Source: Mimachlamys varia (taxonomy: Eukaryota; Mollusca; Bivalvia; Pectinida; Pectinidae). Taken from it: a stretch of 64,000 nucleotides of DNA. Positions 1 through 12,918 of the stretch are shown in pieces. The stretch covers positions 34,787,426-34,851,425 of the forward strand of contig OX392534.1 of assembly GCA_947623455.1 (NCBI GenBank). Direction: 5' to 3'. A program made the translations under genes and the position numbers. The notes below the pieces were generated by a model. The model saw only the letters and a program-made list of their open reading frames with translations. It was not told the origin of the DNA and searched no databases. Every line of letters starts with the position of its first letter. The first letter of the stretch is position 1.

Positions 1-3000
1 TGGTATTTTCTTTTAATTTATGGAAATAAAATTTCTCTTACCAAATATTGTAACCCAGAAAAGTGATTTGAATTGCCCTTACTCCTTGTTTTTAAAGAGA
101 AAAATCCTCATTTTCCCCCCTTTCTTTGCAGATTTAACAGTAGATAAAAAAGGGTCCGCAATTCATCGAACTTCACATATATACATGTAGGTTAAGTATC
201 ATAATACCTCATATGAGGTCTTGTTTCAGCGTTACTGTTCAGAAGGAAAGCGTGCTATTTAATATTAATTGCCATAGTTATCAATTACAATATATTATCG
301 TATAATGTATTCTGATGATACAGTTTTATTTCAGAAAATCTTCACGATCACAAAAAAAATGCTGAAAAATAGTTTAGCTGTCAACAACGAAAACAAAACC
401 CAAAAGATTCATTGTTTCCAAAAATTAAACAGATATTACCCAAATGAACATTGGAAAATTAACGGAAGAAATAAAGAGGGCGTATATATCAATTTTGTTA
501 TCTAGGATTAGTATAAGTATAATGGACGGTTTACGGTGACCCAGAAGGAAACCTTATATTTTGGAAATATGATCTATACTGAAACTAAAATATATAACTA
601 CTCTTTGACACGTATAATATATATATATACTTATAAATACAGTTATTTATAGTTTGAGGGCAAAGCCCTGGTATTGGGCCCGGGCAGGGGGATACTTATA
701 TATCAACTAGTTTTGAAAAAAGAATATATACCAATTGCTTATTGTAATTGTACACGACTATTTTGGGCTATTTGGTCAGCATTGATGTCTACCGGCATTG
801 ACAAAATCAAAAATATATTCGCGTAACCAGATTTTATAAGACAAACTGGACCACTTGCGTTAATGTGTAATCGAAGGGTAGTTTTTGTCAAGTAATATCA
901 TCAATATATTGATGGTATGCTGTATACATCCTTCTACAAAATAATCGAACTACTTCATCGTGTTGAATGTTGTGAGAAGCTAAAGAAGAAGAAAGCAGGC
1001 TTCGTATACCTCCATGTGCAATTTAACGGTCATCTCTGATTGGTTAACAGTGCTCAAGCAGGTGTATTCTGAGAGAGAAAGCTTCGACATTGGAACTGTG
1101 TTCACGTGACAAGCCGTGAATGTTTTCGCGACACGTCATGACCAACGACCAAAGTCTCACCGACACTGTGTTGTAGAAATCCACTGTATTGTTGAAATCC
1201 ATTTCATTTAGAGTAACTGATTGTGCGGTAGTAGCAAATTATGTAGATTATATATTTCACAATGATCTAAATCAGTTTTCTTTCCTTTTACTTAATTAGA
1301 TGAACAAGCTTTCGTAGGGGAGATACTAGTAGTCCAGTCATTTTAGCAAAAAAACAGGCCTTACCTCAAACTAATTGCAACAGAATTTATTTTTTGGTTT
1401 TTGGAATGGTTATCATTTGTACAATAACAGGAAAAAAGTCTACATCTATCAAAATTCGGGAAATTAATTTTTTAGCCATTTTTATGGTCCAGAAACAAGA
1501 AAAATTACATATATGACAGTTTTTGAAGTGAAATATTTAGCTATTTTACAATAATTAACTTATGAAATTAATTGTATAGGAAGACCATATTGAGTAGAGC
1601 TCAGAATAACCAACAATTGTCACCAAAAGCAATCTATCAACGATTAAATCAACTATCAAAATGGCTATTTTTTTTTTGTTTAATCTAACAATATTGACGT
1701 TTTTGCTCATTTTGAATGGAAAAGATAAAAATATTTGACTCTAAACAAACTTAATCTACACTTAGTTGCTGAAAACAAAACATATTAACTAATTTTAATT
1801 AATAAGAATTGGTATATTTTTATGTAAACAAATAATATGACACTTCTTAATTGACCGGTTGAACCAATTTGGTATTATTTCATGCCTACATGAACAATAT
1901 CCGTATTTCTCTAACAAATATTTTGATAAAAAGAAAAGCAAATGCTTCCAATCAGTTCATATCCTTTTGTGTATTGTTTATATTGTTAAGAAACAATAAA
2001 TTTGGCAAGTACTCTCAAAAAGTATATTCAATAACTGACAGTAAAAACTTAAATTCATGCATTTTTGTCTGAACACCACAAAAATGGCAAAGTCCATCAA
2101 TATGAACAACATAAATCATATTTTTGCGAATATGTCTTGTCCGATTTGAATATAATTTTGCCAATGGATCCACCATAAAACTTATGATTTTATGAGATTA
2201 ATTTGAAGTTAAAGATTCCTTTACTTTAGTATTTTCATTAAAAATTCCGTATCCCACCATTCATTTCCATTATCAGAATATGAAAAATCAATTTATTTAA
2301 AGTTGACATCAATCATAAATTTAAATTTACTTTTATCCAGAAGGCTACGTCATGGTGGTAATTACTGCCAAATTATTTAAAAATCCAGCAAAAAACAAGA
2401 AATATATTCACAATTGTATTGTTGAAAAACGTGGACTTAGCCAATTTTAGTGGTCAAGTCAAATTTGCACCAAATGTGGTTTTCATCTACCTAATTTCAA
2501 GTAATATAATGGAGGTATCTTGTCAAATGTTTTATTTTTTGTAAAGAATAACTTGCATAGAAAATAATTTAATGCACATTTCAGCATATGCTGAAGGTAT
2601 TTATGAAATATTGTTCACATGAATCAATGAATCATTCAATTTTATTTAAAATCAGCTCCAAATCAGACCAACAGACAAACTTTGAGCAGCCATATAATTT
2701 AAAAGGTGTAAGTTAAATATATCATTTTCTGAAATTTAAATAAGCAAATTATATGTGATATAATATATAGTTACAATAGCAGTCAAACGTACACCATACG
2801 TCAGCAATGTGCAACAGGGGAGATAATACTGAAGGACATACAAAATGTACTTTAAGTAAAAACTTAATTAATTTAATTTTGGCTTAAAAGATTTAAAACG
2901 ACATTTCAGGTTCAGCAGTTCAACAAAAAAGTGAAGCTAGTTGATTCTAAAAAAACGTGATATGTGGCATCATTTGCAGTTTTTAATTAAGCAGGATTTT

Positions 3001-3060
3001 CTTATTTGATACAAGGCAATATATATGCAAATGAGTTTACACCAACATTATCGATATCCA
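1..3060. other. AT-rich intergenic DNA, no gene found
   Basis: Only short chance open frames are seen, with no domain resemblance and no supported splice pattern. The DNA is strongly AT-rich with many homopolymer runs. Confidence 0.6.
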
Positions 3061-3079
3061 CAATTTCCTTATAAGAAAT

Positions 3080-3300
3080 GTGTTAAAGGGTGGATGGTGG
3101 GGTAGACCAACGGGGAAAATTAATCAGCTATTCGCGACGATTGAACGGCAGGGACCCACTTGGGGCACCCGCAAGTCACTGGTCGGTGGCGCTTCTGCGA
3201 AAATTCCGGCTCCCCTTCACCAACGAAATTGGGACGCCTTATCGGCGGAACGCTGGTCGCTTTACTCCTTCACATATATATTCTCGGTGTAATGCATGAC
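3080..3300. other. CpG-rich island of foreign-looking composition
   Basis: About 220 bases rich in CG and GGC (for example GTCGGTGGCGCTTCTGCG) stand out from the AT-rich surroundings with sharp edges. Two plus-strand frames stay open across it. I recognise no protein. A retroelement fragment is the likeliest reading. Confidence 0.4.
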
Positions 3301-3459
3301 TCGTACCTAAAATAAGCTAGAAATACAATCAAAATATGTTGCTTACCAAAGTAAAAACACCATTTCTTTCTTCTACAGTTTGTTTCTCAAAATTACTACT
3401 GTGTTCATGCGATTTTTTCGGGGAGAGATATAATTGAACTCTATGGAACAAACCCCTGT

Positions 3460-3660
3460 CATCAAAGTGTATCCCCGTCAACCCAGCCTATCGCCGTCAA
3501 TCTCAGACACTTCCCGTCTACACCCCCCCCCCCCCCCCCCCCATCACCACAGTCCCTCCCCGTCACCCCGGCTTCTCCCCGTCACCCTAGCCCCTCCCCG
3601 GCATTCCAGCTTCTCTTCGTCACCAAAACCTCTCCTCATCACCCCAGATTTTCCATTGAA
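3460..3660. repeat. C-rich imperfect tandem repeat with a poly-C run
   Basis: Imperfect CCCCGTCACCC units repeat across about 200 bases, with an uninterrupted C run near 3522-3541. It is a microsatellite or minisatellite; the proline-rich open frame over it is a by-product. Confidence 0.8.
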
Positions 3661-4273
3661 TCCTTTTTGGATGATAGACTTTACAGTGTGGCTTATGTTT
3701 TATGTTATTCATTGATGAAACATATTTGGTATTACTGAAAACACCGTTAGATTTTTTCTCTTTATTACATTTTTACGAAATTAAGTTTCAGAACGGGAAG
3801 CAATACATAAAACTATCAATATTGTATCTGGATCCCTTTACCAGTCATAGAGACAACAAAAACTAGTCACTATTGCAATCGGGTTAGTGAGCAAAGGTAA
3901 ATAAAAAACAAACATCACCTCCAAAATCATTTAACAAACATTTGAATGAAGTAGACTCCTTTCTTTAATTTAGAAATAAGGCATGTCAAATGTCTTCATT
4001 TTTTATTTTATTCGCGTCATCAACGAAATTCACTTCATATTAAAAGCGCCGAATCTAAAATGGTGAGGAGTGAAGAAAGGAAGAATAGTATCACTGCATT
4101 AATTGTCATATACTGTCTCGTGTTTTTTAAAGATTTTCTGGAACTGATAGCAACATTTCAAAGTAAAATATAACTAAAAGATGTAACAATCTCTTAGCAA
4201 TGCACTAGAAGCAGATTCTGAATTAAAATTATGATAAGAAAAAAATCAGCAAATAAGATTGCATTTTTAAAAG

Positions 4274-4279
4274 TTTAAT
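4274..4279 (-). terminator. Possible ATTAAA polyadenylation signal
   Basis: An ATTAAA hexamer on the minus strand lies about 45 bases after the stop codon of the chitin-binding gene. It is a common variant signal, but in AT-rich DNA it could be chance. Confidence 0.3.
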
Positions 4280-4323
4280 ACAATGCTGTATATAGAGAAT
4301 ACACCAATCAGAGAAAGGCTCTT

Positions 4324-7300
4324 CTATCCACTTATACCAGCGCATATTCCTTTTGAGTCATTCCAAACTAAGCCTGTAGGGCAGGACATTACGTTGACTT
4401 GGCCGAACTCGCCACATTGAACAAACTTGGTGTTGTCGGGTGGAAATGCTACATGATACTTGTCATTGGGCTTGTTTTGGCATATTGCAATAGCAACTGG
4501 ATAAGGGGTGGTAGTTGTACCGGTAGTTGAAGCTGAAATAGAAAATTAATTCTAAATTAGATAAATTAAAACATAAGAGAGTACCCAAACGTCAACAAAT
4601 ATTGCATCCAAACTCAAAATTATGAACAAAGGAAAGATTAACCTGGAAAATATTGAAAAGATGCAGGTTGCAACGACCATGTCCCAGTTGTTCAAAGGGT
4701 GATTAGCTTAATCACTTTTTAACGACATTTTTCAAACTTGAATTATTCTGTCAATTTACAAGTTACAATCTTAAAACTTTGTATGTTAATTGACAATATT
4801 AGGAATTTTATATCTGCAAAGTCTATGTTTTCATTTTAAAGTTACAGGATAATTACAACGTGAAGAATCCCTGATTAAGCTAATCATCTTTTGAACAATT
4901 GGGCCCTGGGTTGCCGGAGTAACAAGCGTCTACTGATTCATCGACGACACACCATCACACGCCATGTTAAATCTAGTTCACACCTATGTGAATGTCGTGT
5001 TCTCAAAATCATGCCGATATATTTTTCCTATTTTATTTTGAGTTGCGGCACGGTACATAATATACACATTTTCGTAGTACACGATTTGAAATTATACAGC
5101 ACTAGTTTAATTTTACTTCTAAATTGTTATACTGACCAAATCGGTCATATATACCCTTCTGGATATTTTCCGTCGTTAACTTTCCCTGTCTAGATAGAAA
5201 CATCCCTGCTTCTCAAATCTTTGGTGGTAGATGTCGTCTGCCGACGAATAAACTAACAGCACGTTGATTCGAGAGATGCAAGTTGGCTAGTTGCTCAAGA
5301 TTATTAGCAAATATGATGGTTATAACCGTTGTCTCATTGAGAAAGATTCTGCATCCTTATATAATATGAAGATGGACGTTTTCAAATATGCTCATTCGTA
5401 GGTCAAGTTGTTATGTATGTTAATAATCATTTGTCATGTTGACGACATGGCGTTATCTTTGATGTGACGTAGATTTTCATAACGGGTGTCCTTGAATAAG
5501 CAGACGCTTATCCTTATGAAAACCCTGGTCTTGTTTCTAATATTTTTTCAAGAGTTTCTGTGTACTTGTTTATTTGTTCATATTTTGTCACTACATGACG
5601 TTTAATCAATTTTGATTTAGGATTATGGTTTAGTTGACGCTTTTGTATTGTCATGTAGGTCTTATATTTAACAAAAATTGCATGGCACTGAGGGCAATAT
5701 GGGAGTTTATGGACTGACTAGTCCATAAACTCCAATATTGCCCGAAATGACATGCAATATTTGTTATATTATACCTAATCTACCCAACACGGCCTTATAA
5801 TACGCAATAAAAACAGTCCATTTGGTCAGATGCCATTGATATATTATACCTCATTCATTTGAGTGCCAATACGATTTTGGTAGTTGCTCCGGTCACTATT
5901 TTCGTATTTTGGCCCGGAGTAACGGACTACGTGCCGACAGGCCATATATTTTGACGTCATAATACGCCATTTCCGAGATATAAGAACTCTTTTGAAGCGG
6001 AGTTAGAAATCGGTTATTTGATCATGTGACCGCGAAAAATTTAGGGCACTTCACAATGGAGCCATTGACAGCTAGATTCGATTCGATTTTTTAGTCGCTT
6101 TAGGTTAAAAAGGGACGAAACAAAAGTACAGACTCCAAAAATAAGTCAAGGTGTGTTGTACCTAGATGTGTAACTGCCAATCGTAAAAGCAACAATCTGG
6201 CAAAATGAAGATCTTTAAATCTGTGGATTTTATTCATATTTCTCAATACAAGATAAATTCAGTTCATCAGTGATCTCAGCAAATTTTACTAACACCCCTT
6301 TTGTTTTATTTGAAGTTCGTATCCCTCTTTCGACCAAAACACATTACCTTGCTTACCGTCAGTGGTTCGGTATAATAACACAAATATTACATGTCACTTC
6401 GGATTCACGTCGTCCGACTGTGTACTATCATTTCAGAAATATTTGTGTCAAAACCTTGATATGCTCAAAGCAAATATACGTGGATTCTAAGCCCATTGGG
6501 CCTCTTGTTACGATATAGAATTTATTGAAAGAGATTTTACGTAATTATGAATTTGAATTCAGGATGTATGATAGGATAAGTCGTTTGTTCGGTTCATGAA
6601 AGGTTTGGAATGTATAATCTTATTATAAAGATGACATAACACACACATGTGCTGCACCTTTTAAATTTTGTAAAAGATACAGTATGACGAAAAAATTAAA
6701 CAAACTGTACCATACAGTTGTTTCGTCCTCCTAGGACTCTTCAGTGATACTAGGGGCAAAAAGATGGGAATCCAAAATTTCTGATGTAGAAGCAGAAGGG
6801 TCAGGTGGTATAAACTAACTTTCTCTATTCGCAATACAAACGAAAGATGTAGCTGACTCACTGTGTTATACAAGTTTCTTATATATTTAAATATATACTC
6901 ACAACAATCACATTCCTATTGGGTTCTAGAATAAAAACAAAAATGCATAACTAGCCACAATCTTTCGTAGTCCGTGCTTCTTTAACATTCTTGTCCTCAA
7001 CTAATTTTTTCTTTTTGTTGATAATCACTGTAAATCACTGTAAATGTGTAACAACTGATATAACATATATGTAAAATATTAATAAAAACAGCGATAGACC
7101 AGTGAAATAACGCTGCTTCCAATATTGCTGATTACTTTTATCTGAGCTAGATTTCATCTAAGAACGCACCACTTTAAACATTGATATTTATGACTTCAGT
7201 GTGAATGGTTATGTTTTTTTCGAGATATATTTTACAATTTGACATAAATAGAAACTATTAATCGTTCCCTTTCATTTACCAAATGTTCGATATCCAGAGT

Positions 7301-9208
7301 TGACGCTAACCTAAGCTCTCCTAACCCCTGAAATAGACAAAACTTGACGCAGGCTCAGGTAAAAACAACTGACCTCTACGCTTTTGAAGATAACAAAGGA
7401 GCCGAAGCCGACGTCAAAGCTTGTCAATTATTTTAACCGTTATTTGACCAAGATATTATTTTGATGTAAAACCGGTCTTCTAATCTCATCAAGAAGTTGG
7501 TGTAGGCGGAGCCTTCAGTTTTGCCACGACATATTCAAGGAATGTAGAGAGCGTAATTCCTGGATATTTACGATGCATATACAAAACACTGGACAAAAGA
7601 CTTTTTGGACTTCACTGTTTGAATACTAACAAAGAGGTCGGTAACTTGTGCTATTGAAGCGGTAATACAAATTAAAGAAACACAAAGATAATTTTAACTT
7701 TTTTTTTTATAAATGTGGGTATATTTGCATAAACACACATATCCACCTGAACAAAAACAAATAAATGATATAAGTCGACTAATATAGAATACATATTTTT
7801 TCACAAGTGAAAATGCTATAAAATCAATATCAGACTCGTCTTAAGAAGGAATATATATGAGTTCTTGTTTGAAATCTAATTTTATATTTACCTATTTGAT
7901 ATATAACGTGGTGCAACTCATATCACTACGGCTACAATGGGCTTTGGAACTATACATCATAATTTTGAAATGTGTCATTGTACATTTTTTTGAACTATCG
8001 ATTTAAACAAACCCTTTAAAGGAAATGCTGATAAATGCATCTGCGTTGTACACTTAAGACTAAATCTACCGTTTTATTTGTAGATACTATGCAGATCAAA
8101 TTGTTTCAGAGAGAAATACGATATGAATGGTCCATAAACATCATATGTCGAGTTAAAACGTTACTCGATCTAAAACGTTAGTATTTTTAGTCTTATTTTC
8201 TTATCAGTTAAATATTAAAGAATATTGTGTGAAGTGGCTTGTATTGTTTCTTGCTTTTATCAATACAGTACATCTCAAAATAATACCATACAATGCATTA
8301 TATCCTATGCATAAGTTTATATAGCACACTTATAAACTACTAAAGATGGTTAAGTATTGAACAAAAGGTCTGATTTTAATTGATTTGCAATTTTATATGG
8401 GCTAAATGTTCATTGAATACTCTATTTTCATAAGTTTGTCAATGTATGTGACAAATGTTAATTTTAGCTCAATATTCATTTTTCTTAAACTAATTTTGAG
8501 ATATTTTACTATTTGCCAAGGGCTTTCCTTTATACTGATTTCAAAACGATCGAAACATGACGTCTTTAATTGGACGCTTCGATTTCAGAAGGTGACCAGG
8601 AAACAAACATATTACCTTCGCGGTCATACTTTTCATATATGATACTTAAGGATTAACTTGAATATTTTTTTTATAATATGGAGGCATATCACACAAAGCA
8701 GAAGTGTACTCTAAAATTCACCGCGAAGCGGGTGATGATGAGGATACACTCTGGTTTTCTGTGGTATAACCCCATAACATAAAATAGATTAAAGTTAATT
8801 CTTATGATTTAGTCTATACCGTGCAAAACATCACTTTATTGATGGACTCTTTTTTATTACGCTGCTGCATCAGCCATTCAAAAGCGACGTTATAAACGGC
8901 GACGTCATTTTTTACGTTATTGACTGATAACTTAATTTTAACCAACGAAAATGCGTGTTTAAAATAAGATTAAATTATAGATATATATAATGTATAACTG
9001 CTAGCTATAGAAAAAATATTTTATGTAATAACAAGGTACATTATATACCATCTTAAATGTTATTTTCAATTTTCGACCAATTGTTAGAATTAGATATATT
9101 GATATATCATGAAGGGAATAAAAACTTACGTTTGTGCTTGACCTCCATGAAGGGGGCAATTATCCCAACCAAAAGGCATAAACCTTTAAAGGTGACTGAA
9201 AACTTCAT
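4324..9208 (-). CDS. Small secreted chitin-binding type-2 (peritrophin-A) protein, two exons
   Basis: Coding exons on the minus strand are 9130-9208 and 4324-4532, joined in phase 1 (donor GTAAGT, acceptor TTTCAG), giving 95 residues. Residues 1-22 or so form a hydrophobic signal peptide. A short Ser/Thr-rich linker (28-38) leads to one peritrophin-A/CBM14 module at 44-90, recognised by FPPDNTKFVQC, then SCPTGLVWN, then the last Cys. The family binds chitin outside the cell, in gut linings, cuticle or shell matrix. Usual members have six Cys; only four are seen here (44, 66, 77, 90), so two disulfides at most. The binding aromatic F63 is kept. The start is the first ATG of the signal exon. 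The 4.6 kb intron carries many repeats. Extra internal exons cannot be excluded, but the phases fit without them. Function is inferred from the domain. Confidence 0.75.
4575..5010 (-). mobile_element. R retroelement 3' end, minus strand, interrupted by MITE D
   Basis: The first part (4575-4685) matches the R family end (GCGTCAAC, AACTCAAAAT, GAACAAAGGAAAGATT). MITE D then interrupts, and R continues at about 4908 with GCGTCTACTGATTCATCGACG. The copy is diverged. Confidence 0.6.
4686..4907. mobile_element. MITE family D, full copy with about 33-bp TIRs
   Basis: Left end AGTTGTTCAAAGGGTGATTA and the inverse of the right end (CAATTGTTCAAAAGATGATT) both lead to AGCTTAATCA. The 220-bp inside is AT-rich and non-coding. 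It interrupts an R copy. Confidence 0.7.
5135..5560 (+). mobile_element. R retroelement fragment with RT C-terminal remnant, plus strand
   Basis: Recognisable R blocks include the ACTTTCCCTGTCTAGATAG region (the NFPxLD..NIPAS part of the RT), CTCATTGAGAAAGATTCTGC and TATGAAGATGGACG. Stops break it throughout. Confidence 0.5.
5664..5774. repeat. Foldback palindrome, two arms of about 52 bp
   Basis: The arms read inward to GAGTTTATGGACT and are separated by about six bases. Both contain GGGCAATAT and a TGCATGGCA or TGCATGTCA segment. It could form a long hairpin. No gene is apparent. Confidence 0.75.
6625..6815 (+). repeat. Dispersed repeat family B
   Basis: Shared marks are ACACACACATGTGCTGCACC, ATACAGTATG, TTTCGTCCTCCTAGGACTCT and TCCAAAATTTCTGATGTAG. 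Other copies are at 27018, 34740 (inverted), 51590, 53250 (partial) and 55075 (inverted), with a scrap at 15740. It is non-coding; its class is unknown. Confidence 0.65.
7287..7573. mobile_element. MITE family A copy 1
   Basis: Left end TCGATATCCAGAGTTGACGC and the inverse of the right end share the family pattern, and the right side has GCCTTCAGTTTTGCCACGAC. Compared with other copies this one is diverged. It lies in the intron of the chitin-binding gene. Confidence 0.6.
8695..8815. repeat. Dispersed repeat sharing ATAACCCCATAACATAAAA
   Basis: The block ATAACCCCATAACATAAAAT with its flanks recurs at 50205-50310 in the same orientation. The left part contains GTGTACTCT and GATACACTC in opposed orientation. 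It is short and non-coding. Confidence 0.5.
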
Positions 9209-9365
9209 TGTAATGCAGACGTAACCATAAAAAAGCAAATTTGTGATGATATCTTATCACTATTTGCATTAAATATTTCTCATAAATACTTGCAAAGTAA
9301 ATATTATAAAACATCTAAAATAAATGATGTTTTCATATTAGTAATTCATCTGTTGTATAATGGTA

Positions 9366-9425
9366 TAAAAACAGAGAATATCGAAGCGTCATCAAAACCA
9401 TAATCCGAATTTAAAAATAGAAAAA
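9366..9425 (-). mobile_element. R retroelement 3' end scrap, minus strand
   Basis: About 60 bases match the R terminus: AGAGAATATCGAAGCGTCAT then AAAACCATAATCCGAA. Confidence 0.6.
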
Positions 9426-9564
9426 ACAATTAATCTTGAGAAAGACAAGACAAAATGACAAACAAACATGATAGACTGATTGAACCACGTTATAAGAAAC
9501 GAAAATTATTGGCATAGGAAATCTTAAGAGACCATAGTTCGTTTTTAAAAAAGCTTTGACTTAC

Positions 9565-9632
9565 CTTTGTAGTATCGATGAAGTATTTAAAAAAAAGAAT
9601 ATTCAGTACAGTTCGTCGCATGCTTATTTATA
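9565..9632 (-). promoter_or_regulatory. Possible TATA box and noncoding first exon of the chitin-binding gene
   Basis: On the minus strand TATAAATA (9632-9625) is followed about 60 bases later by CTACAAAG|GTAAGT, a good donor at 9565/9564. This would be a short noncoding first exon upstream of the ATG exon at 9208. I do not see a strong matching acceptor just before the ATG, so the link is weak. Confidence 0.3.
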
Positions 9633-10342
9633 CCATAATTTGAATAATAAGATTCATTTGCTTCCGAGAAAAAAAAATTGGCTACATGTGCGTAAACCTT
9701 TAAAACGCAGACATAATACCTAAGGGGGGGGGGGCCTAAGAGAGGCGATCATAATTTGCCAGACTTATATAAATTTAAGATAATGATAATTTACAGTTGA
9801 TTTTTCGACGTAAAATCTGATAATATGAAACCATAACACAAACCGTATATACTATTTCCATTCGATCATTTTGATAACATGATTTTTGTTCTTGTTAGAA
9901 AACATATGTCTATAGGCTAAGCCCACATATATGTATCGTTAACACCGAAGTTGTACTAGTTTTGAAAGGTCAGTGGGTCTCCCCTGACGGATATTTGTGA
10001 CATAAAAATATTTTAATACATAACACTTTGTGCAGAGTTTTTCATCCTAGACGTTACCTGCTTCCAATAAACACTTATATCTTAAAAAGGGACGGTGATG
10101 CAAGTTTTCTAGTGGCTAAGTGTAGTTTTTGTTTGATGAATTAAGGGGACATATTAGGAATACTTAAATCAAAAAATAAAGAGGGCAGTAAAATAAGTAT
10201 GATGTTTAATGAAGGGAACTATTCTGCATACTGTCAACTCATGTATAGCTTTGCATGGCTTAAATTTCAAGGATTCTAAAAAAAAAACACCAATTTCTTG
10301 TCATTTTAATTTGAGGATTAGATCCCAAACGAAAGACATAGA

Positions 10343-10450
10343 GAATATCTAACAGCGTCTTCAGTAATACCAAATATAGTTCACGAGTGGGGCTAATAGC
10401 CACACGAGTGAAATATGTTTGGTATCACTGAAGATACTGTTAGATATTCA
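10343..10450. repeat. Foldback element with arms ending in ATATCTAACAG
   Basis: The left arm (GAATATCTAACAGCGTCTTC) and the inverse of the right arm pair over about 45 bases around a CACGAGTGG core. Another palindrome (TTTTTCACTAGTGAAAAATA) follows at 10540-10605. A half copy is at 3724-3765. Confidence 0.7.
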
Positions 10451-11063
10451 GTTTATTGCATTTTTATAGGAAAATCTGCAGTGGCAGCTTTTGATTTTCC
10501 CAAACGTCGTTTGTAAGCAACGTTCTGATTGGTCAAATAAGAAAAAGTGATATTTTTCACTAGTGAAAAATATCATATTTCTCACAAGTGAAAAATATCA
10601 CTTTTATAGAATGAATAATTTTCGAAATTTCACTGGTAAAAATATAATAAAATGATTTAACAGTACGATATGTGTCTTTGAAGCTGTCATAATAAGGTCA
10701 GTCAATCTAATGTAAACATTTTTTAAACATGTATCAAAAATCGAAATGTATTTTTCCGAATTACAAATAAGTTTCTTTTCTAAATTTATATCTACCGTAC
10801 ATAATCTTATATGCAGATGAGGCAGTGTGATTTTCGCGACACTAATATATCTTTGAATTTATGGTATTGAATATGGTATTTGAGATATTTGTATCAAATG
10901 TCTACGTATGTAAGAAAATAGGTTACATCCACATTTCATGATTAATATTAGTATTAGAATTTTACTTGGAAGCGTTCTTAGGTAGTGGAGATTAAAAACT
11001 GTACAAATATTGTTGTTGATCTGCAGTTGAGTGAGGAGTAGATACAGAAAGAGGTTTTTGTGT

Positions 11064-11220
11064 TATAAAGGGATTGAACGACATTTTTTTATTTGCATGC
11101 CGGTATGAATGAAAAACACCTATATTCATATCACTGTGGCTTTATGGTCAATATGAATGTAACCGATTTGCATTCATACCGACATGACAATTAAAAACAA
11201 ACGCCGTTCAATCCCTATAT
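11064..11220. repeat. Foldback element, GGGATTGAACG termini
   Basis: Both ends carry GGGATTGAACG in inverted orientation, and the arms continue for about 60 bases. The ends resemble those of the foldback at 44899-45060, so the two are probably one family. Confidence 0.65.
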
Positions 11221-12700
11221 CTACATTTTTACTATTGAATATTAATTAATCAAATAACTGTGTTTGGGTTTGGGTCGTCATTTAAACAACATTGGCAGAA
11301 CAGCCCTAATTTGAGTAAAATTGGCACCAATAATGTATCGTATTCATTTGAGTGTTTGACGCAAGGGCGTTCTCCATGTTATTCGAAGCGAATGGACAAG
11401 ACTCGCATTGACTAGGATAATATATTACGTCATCCACATGAATGGATATGTTTGCTTCATTCATAGTCTAATGTGTGTTGGTATATATTCATAAAGAGAA
11501 GACACAATCAGAATGAAAACATATTGCTATAAACGAATCACTTGCTATCAATCAACGTCGGATACCGATGGTGTGATTAAAAATTATACAAATAGTAAAT
11601 TTGACCCCTAGGGGGCTGGGGGACATGACCAAAACATATGTTTTAACTTCATTGGTTGAAGCGCCTTCTCTAAAAACAAGTAATGGACACCAACCATATT
11701 TCACTTATAGCCTCATTAGGTAGTGAGGAATCTAAATTGGTGGGGTTGATCTTCTTTGGGCTAAGGGACAGGGCTACAAAGGGAACAGTTGTCGTTTGAA
11801 GCATTCCCGGATAGTGGGGATTAAGAATTGTGCAACTAATCAGGTAGATATATTCACAGACTGATGCAGCAATGAAAAGTAGAACTGATCCTGGAGTCTG
11901 TCTCACCGCAACAAACTGAATCATTGGGTTATAACTGTGAAAGAGTGGAGATCCCCACTCAATAATCAGACTTTTATACAGATGTGCTACAGGGATTGGT
12001 CTTGTGGTCTATCCCTGAAATCTTTTTGAAGAATGTTTTGCCATGGTTACATATATACAATTGTATTTCGAAGTGAGCGACAGGGGCTCTTGGAGATTCT
12101 TGTCATTAAAAGTAGCTTAAGGATGTTTTTCTAATTATTATTTTTTTGCCGAAAGCTAGAACTTGTTTTGCCATTTGTAACAGTTGTAAGTCTATTTCAA
12201 GTGATAAAAATCCATATTTCATGATGTTTGGTGGTTGTTTTTTTTATTTTAGTTTAACATAGATCAAGAAGTATATTTTTCTATCATGCCCTTCCGCTGT
12301 TTGATATTGCTAGTACTCAATCAAAAGTGTCAATCCAAATATATTTCAATTTTTTCTCTGAACTTTCCAAATTTCACATGGGTCCAACATCAGTGAAACC
12401 ACAAGTGTACATTTAGAATACCCATTGGTGACGTTATCTCATAAACTTTATTGTACTAGAAATACAACGGCCTTTATACATCTGAACAGCATGCAGACTC
12501 GGGCGTCGAAAATTGTTAAACGCATCTGTGATGTTCCAGGTAAGGTAGGAACAATGTTGACCGTATTATAGTCATCGCTATTGACAAATAATTTATTACT
12601 ACAGTAACAACTCTGATGGCATTTTATAGTGTATCACCTGCAGTGTTTTCATCATAAACCTTGAATGAGGAGGAAACTTGAAGTATTGATTGATTAAATT
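11221..12700. other. Intergenic DNA before the DNase gene, no gene found
   Basis: AT-rich DNA with only short minus-strand open frames of no recognisable kind. No further repeats were clearly identified. Confidence 0.5.
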
Positions 12701-12704
12701 AAGA

Positions 12705-12780
12705 TATATAATCCAAGTATAACACCCAGACTGCTACAGTATCTTCCAGTTCCAGTGAGCTGATCGGTGCAAGCTGTAAG
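12705..12780 (+). promoter_or_regulatory. Possible TATA box and noncoding first exon of the DNase I-like gene
   Basis: TATATAA at 12705-12711 is followed by about 70 bases ending in a textbook donor, CTGTAAG|GTAAGT, at 12780/12781. An acceptor-like CACAG ends at 13755, one base before the start codon at 13757. This fits an untranslated first exon starting near 12735 and a roughly 1 kb first intron. It is inferred from motifs only. Confidence 0.4.
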
Positions 12781-12918
12781 GTAAGTAAAACTCTATTCGT
12801 TTCGACTTTAAATGTTTAATTTGATATTTTTGATTCCACCATACAAACAACAATTCTAACAAATGTTAGTTTTCCTGAAATTTCATCATTTTCTAAATTT
12901 AACGAGTTGGAGAAGAAT

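Noticed and set aside
3434..3715. Proline/serine-rich 93-residue frame
   Set aside because: It is a translation of the C-rich simple repeat.
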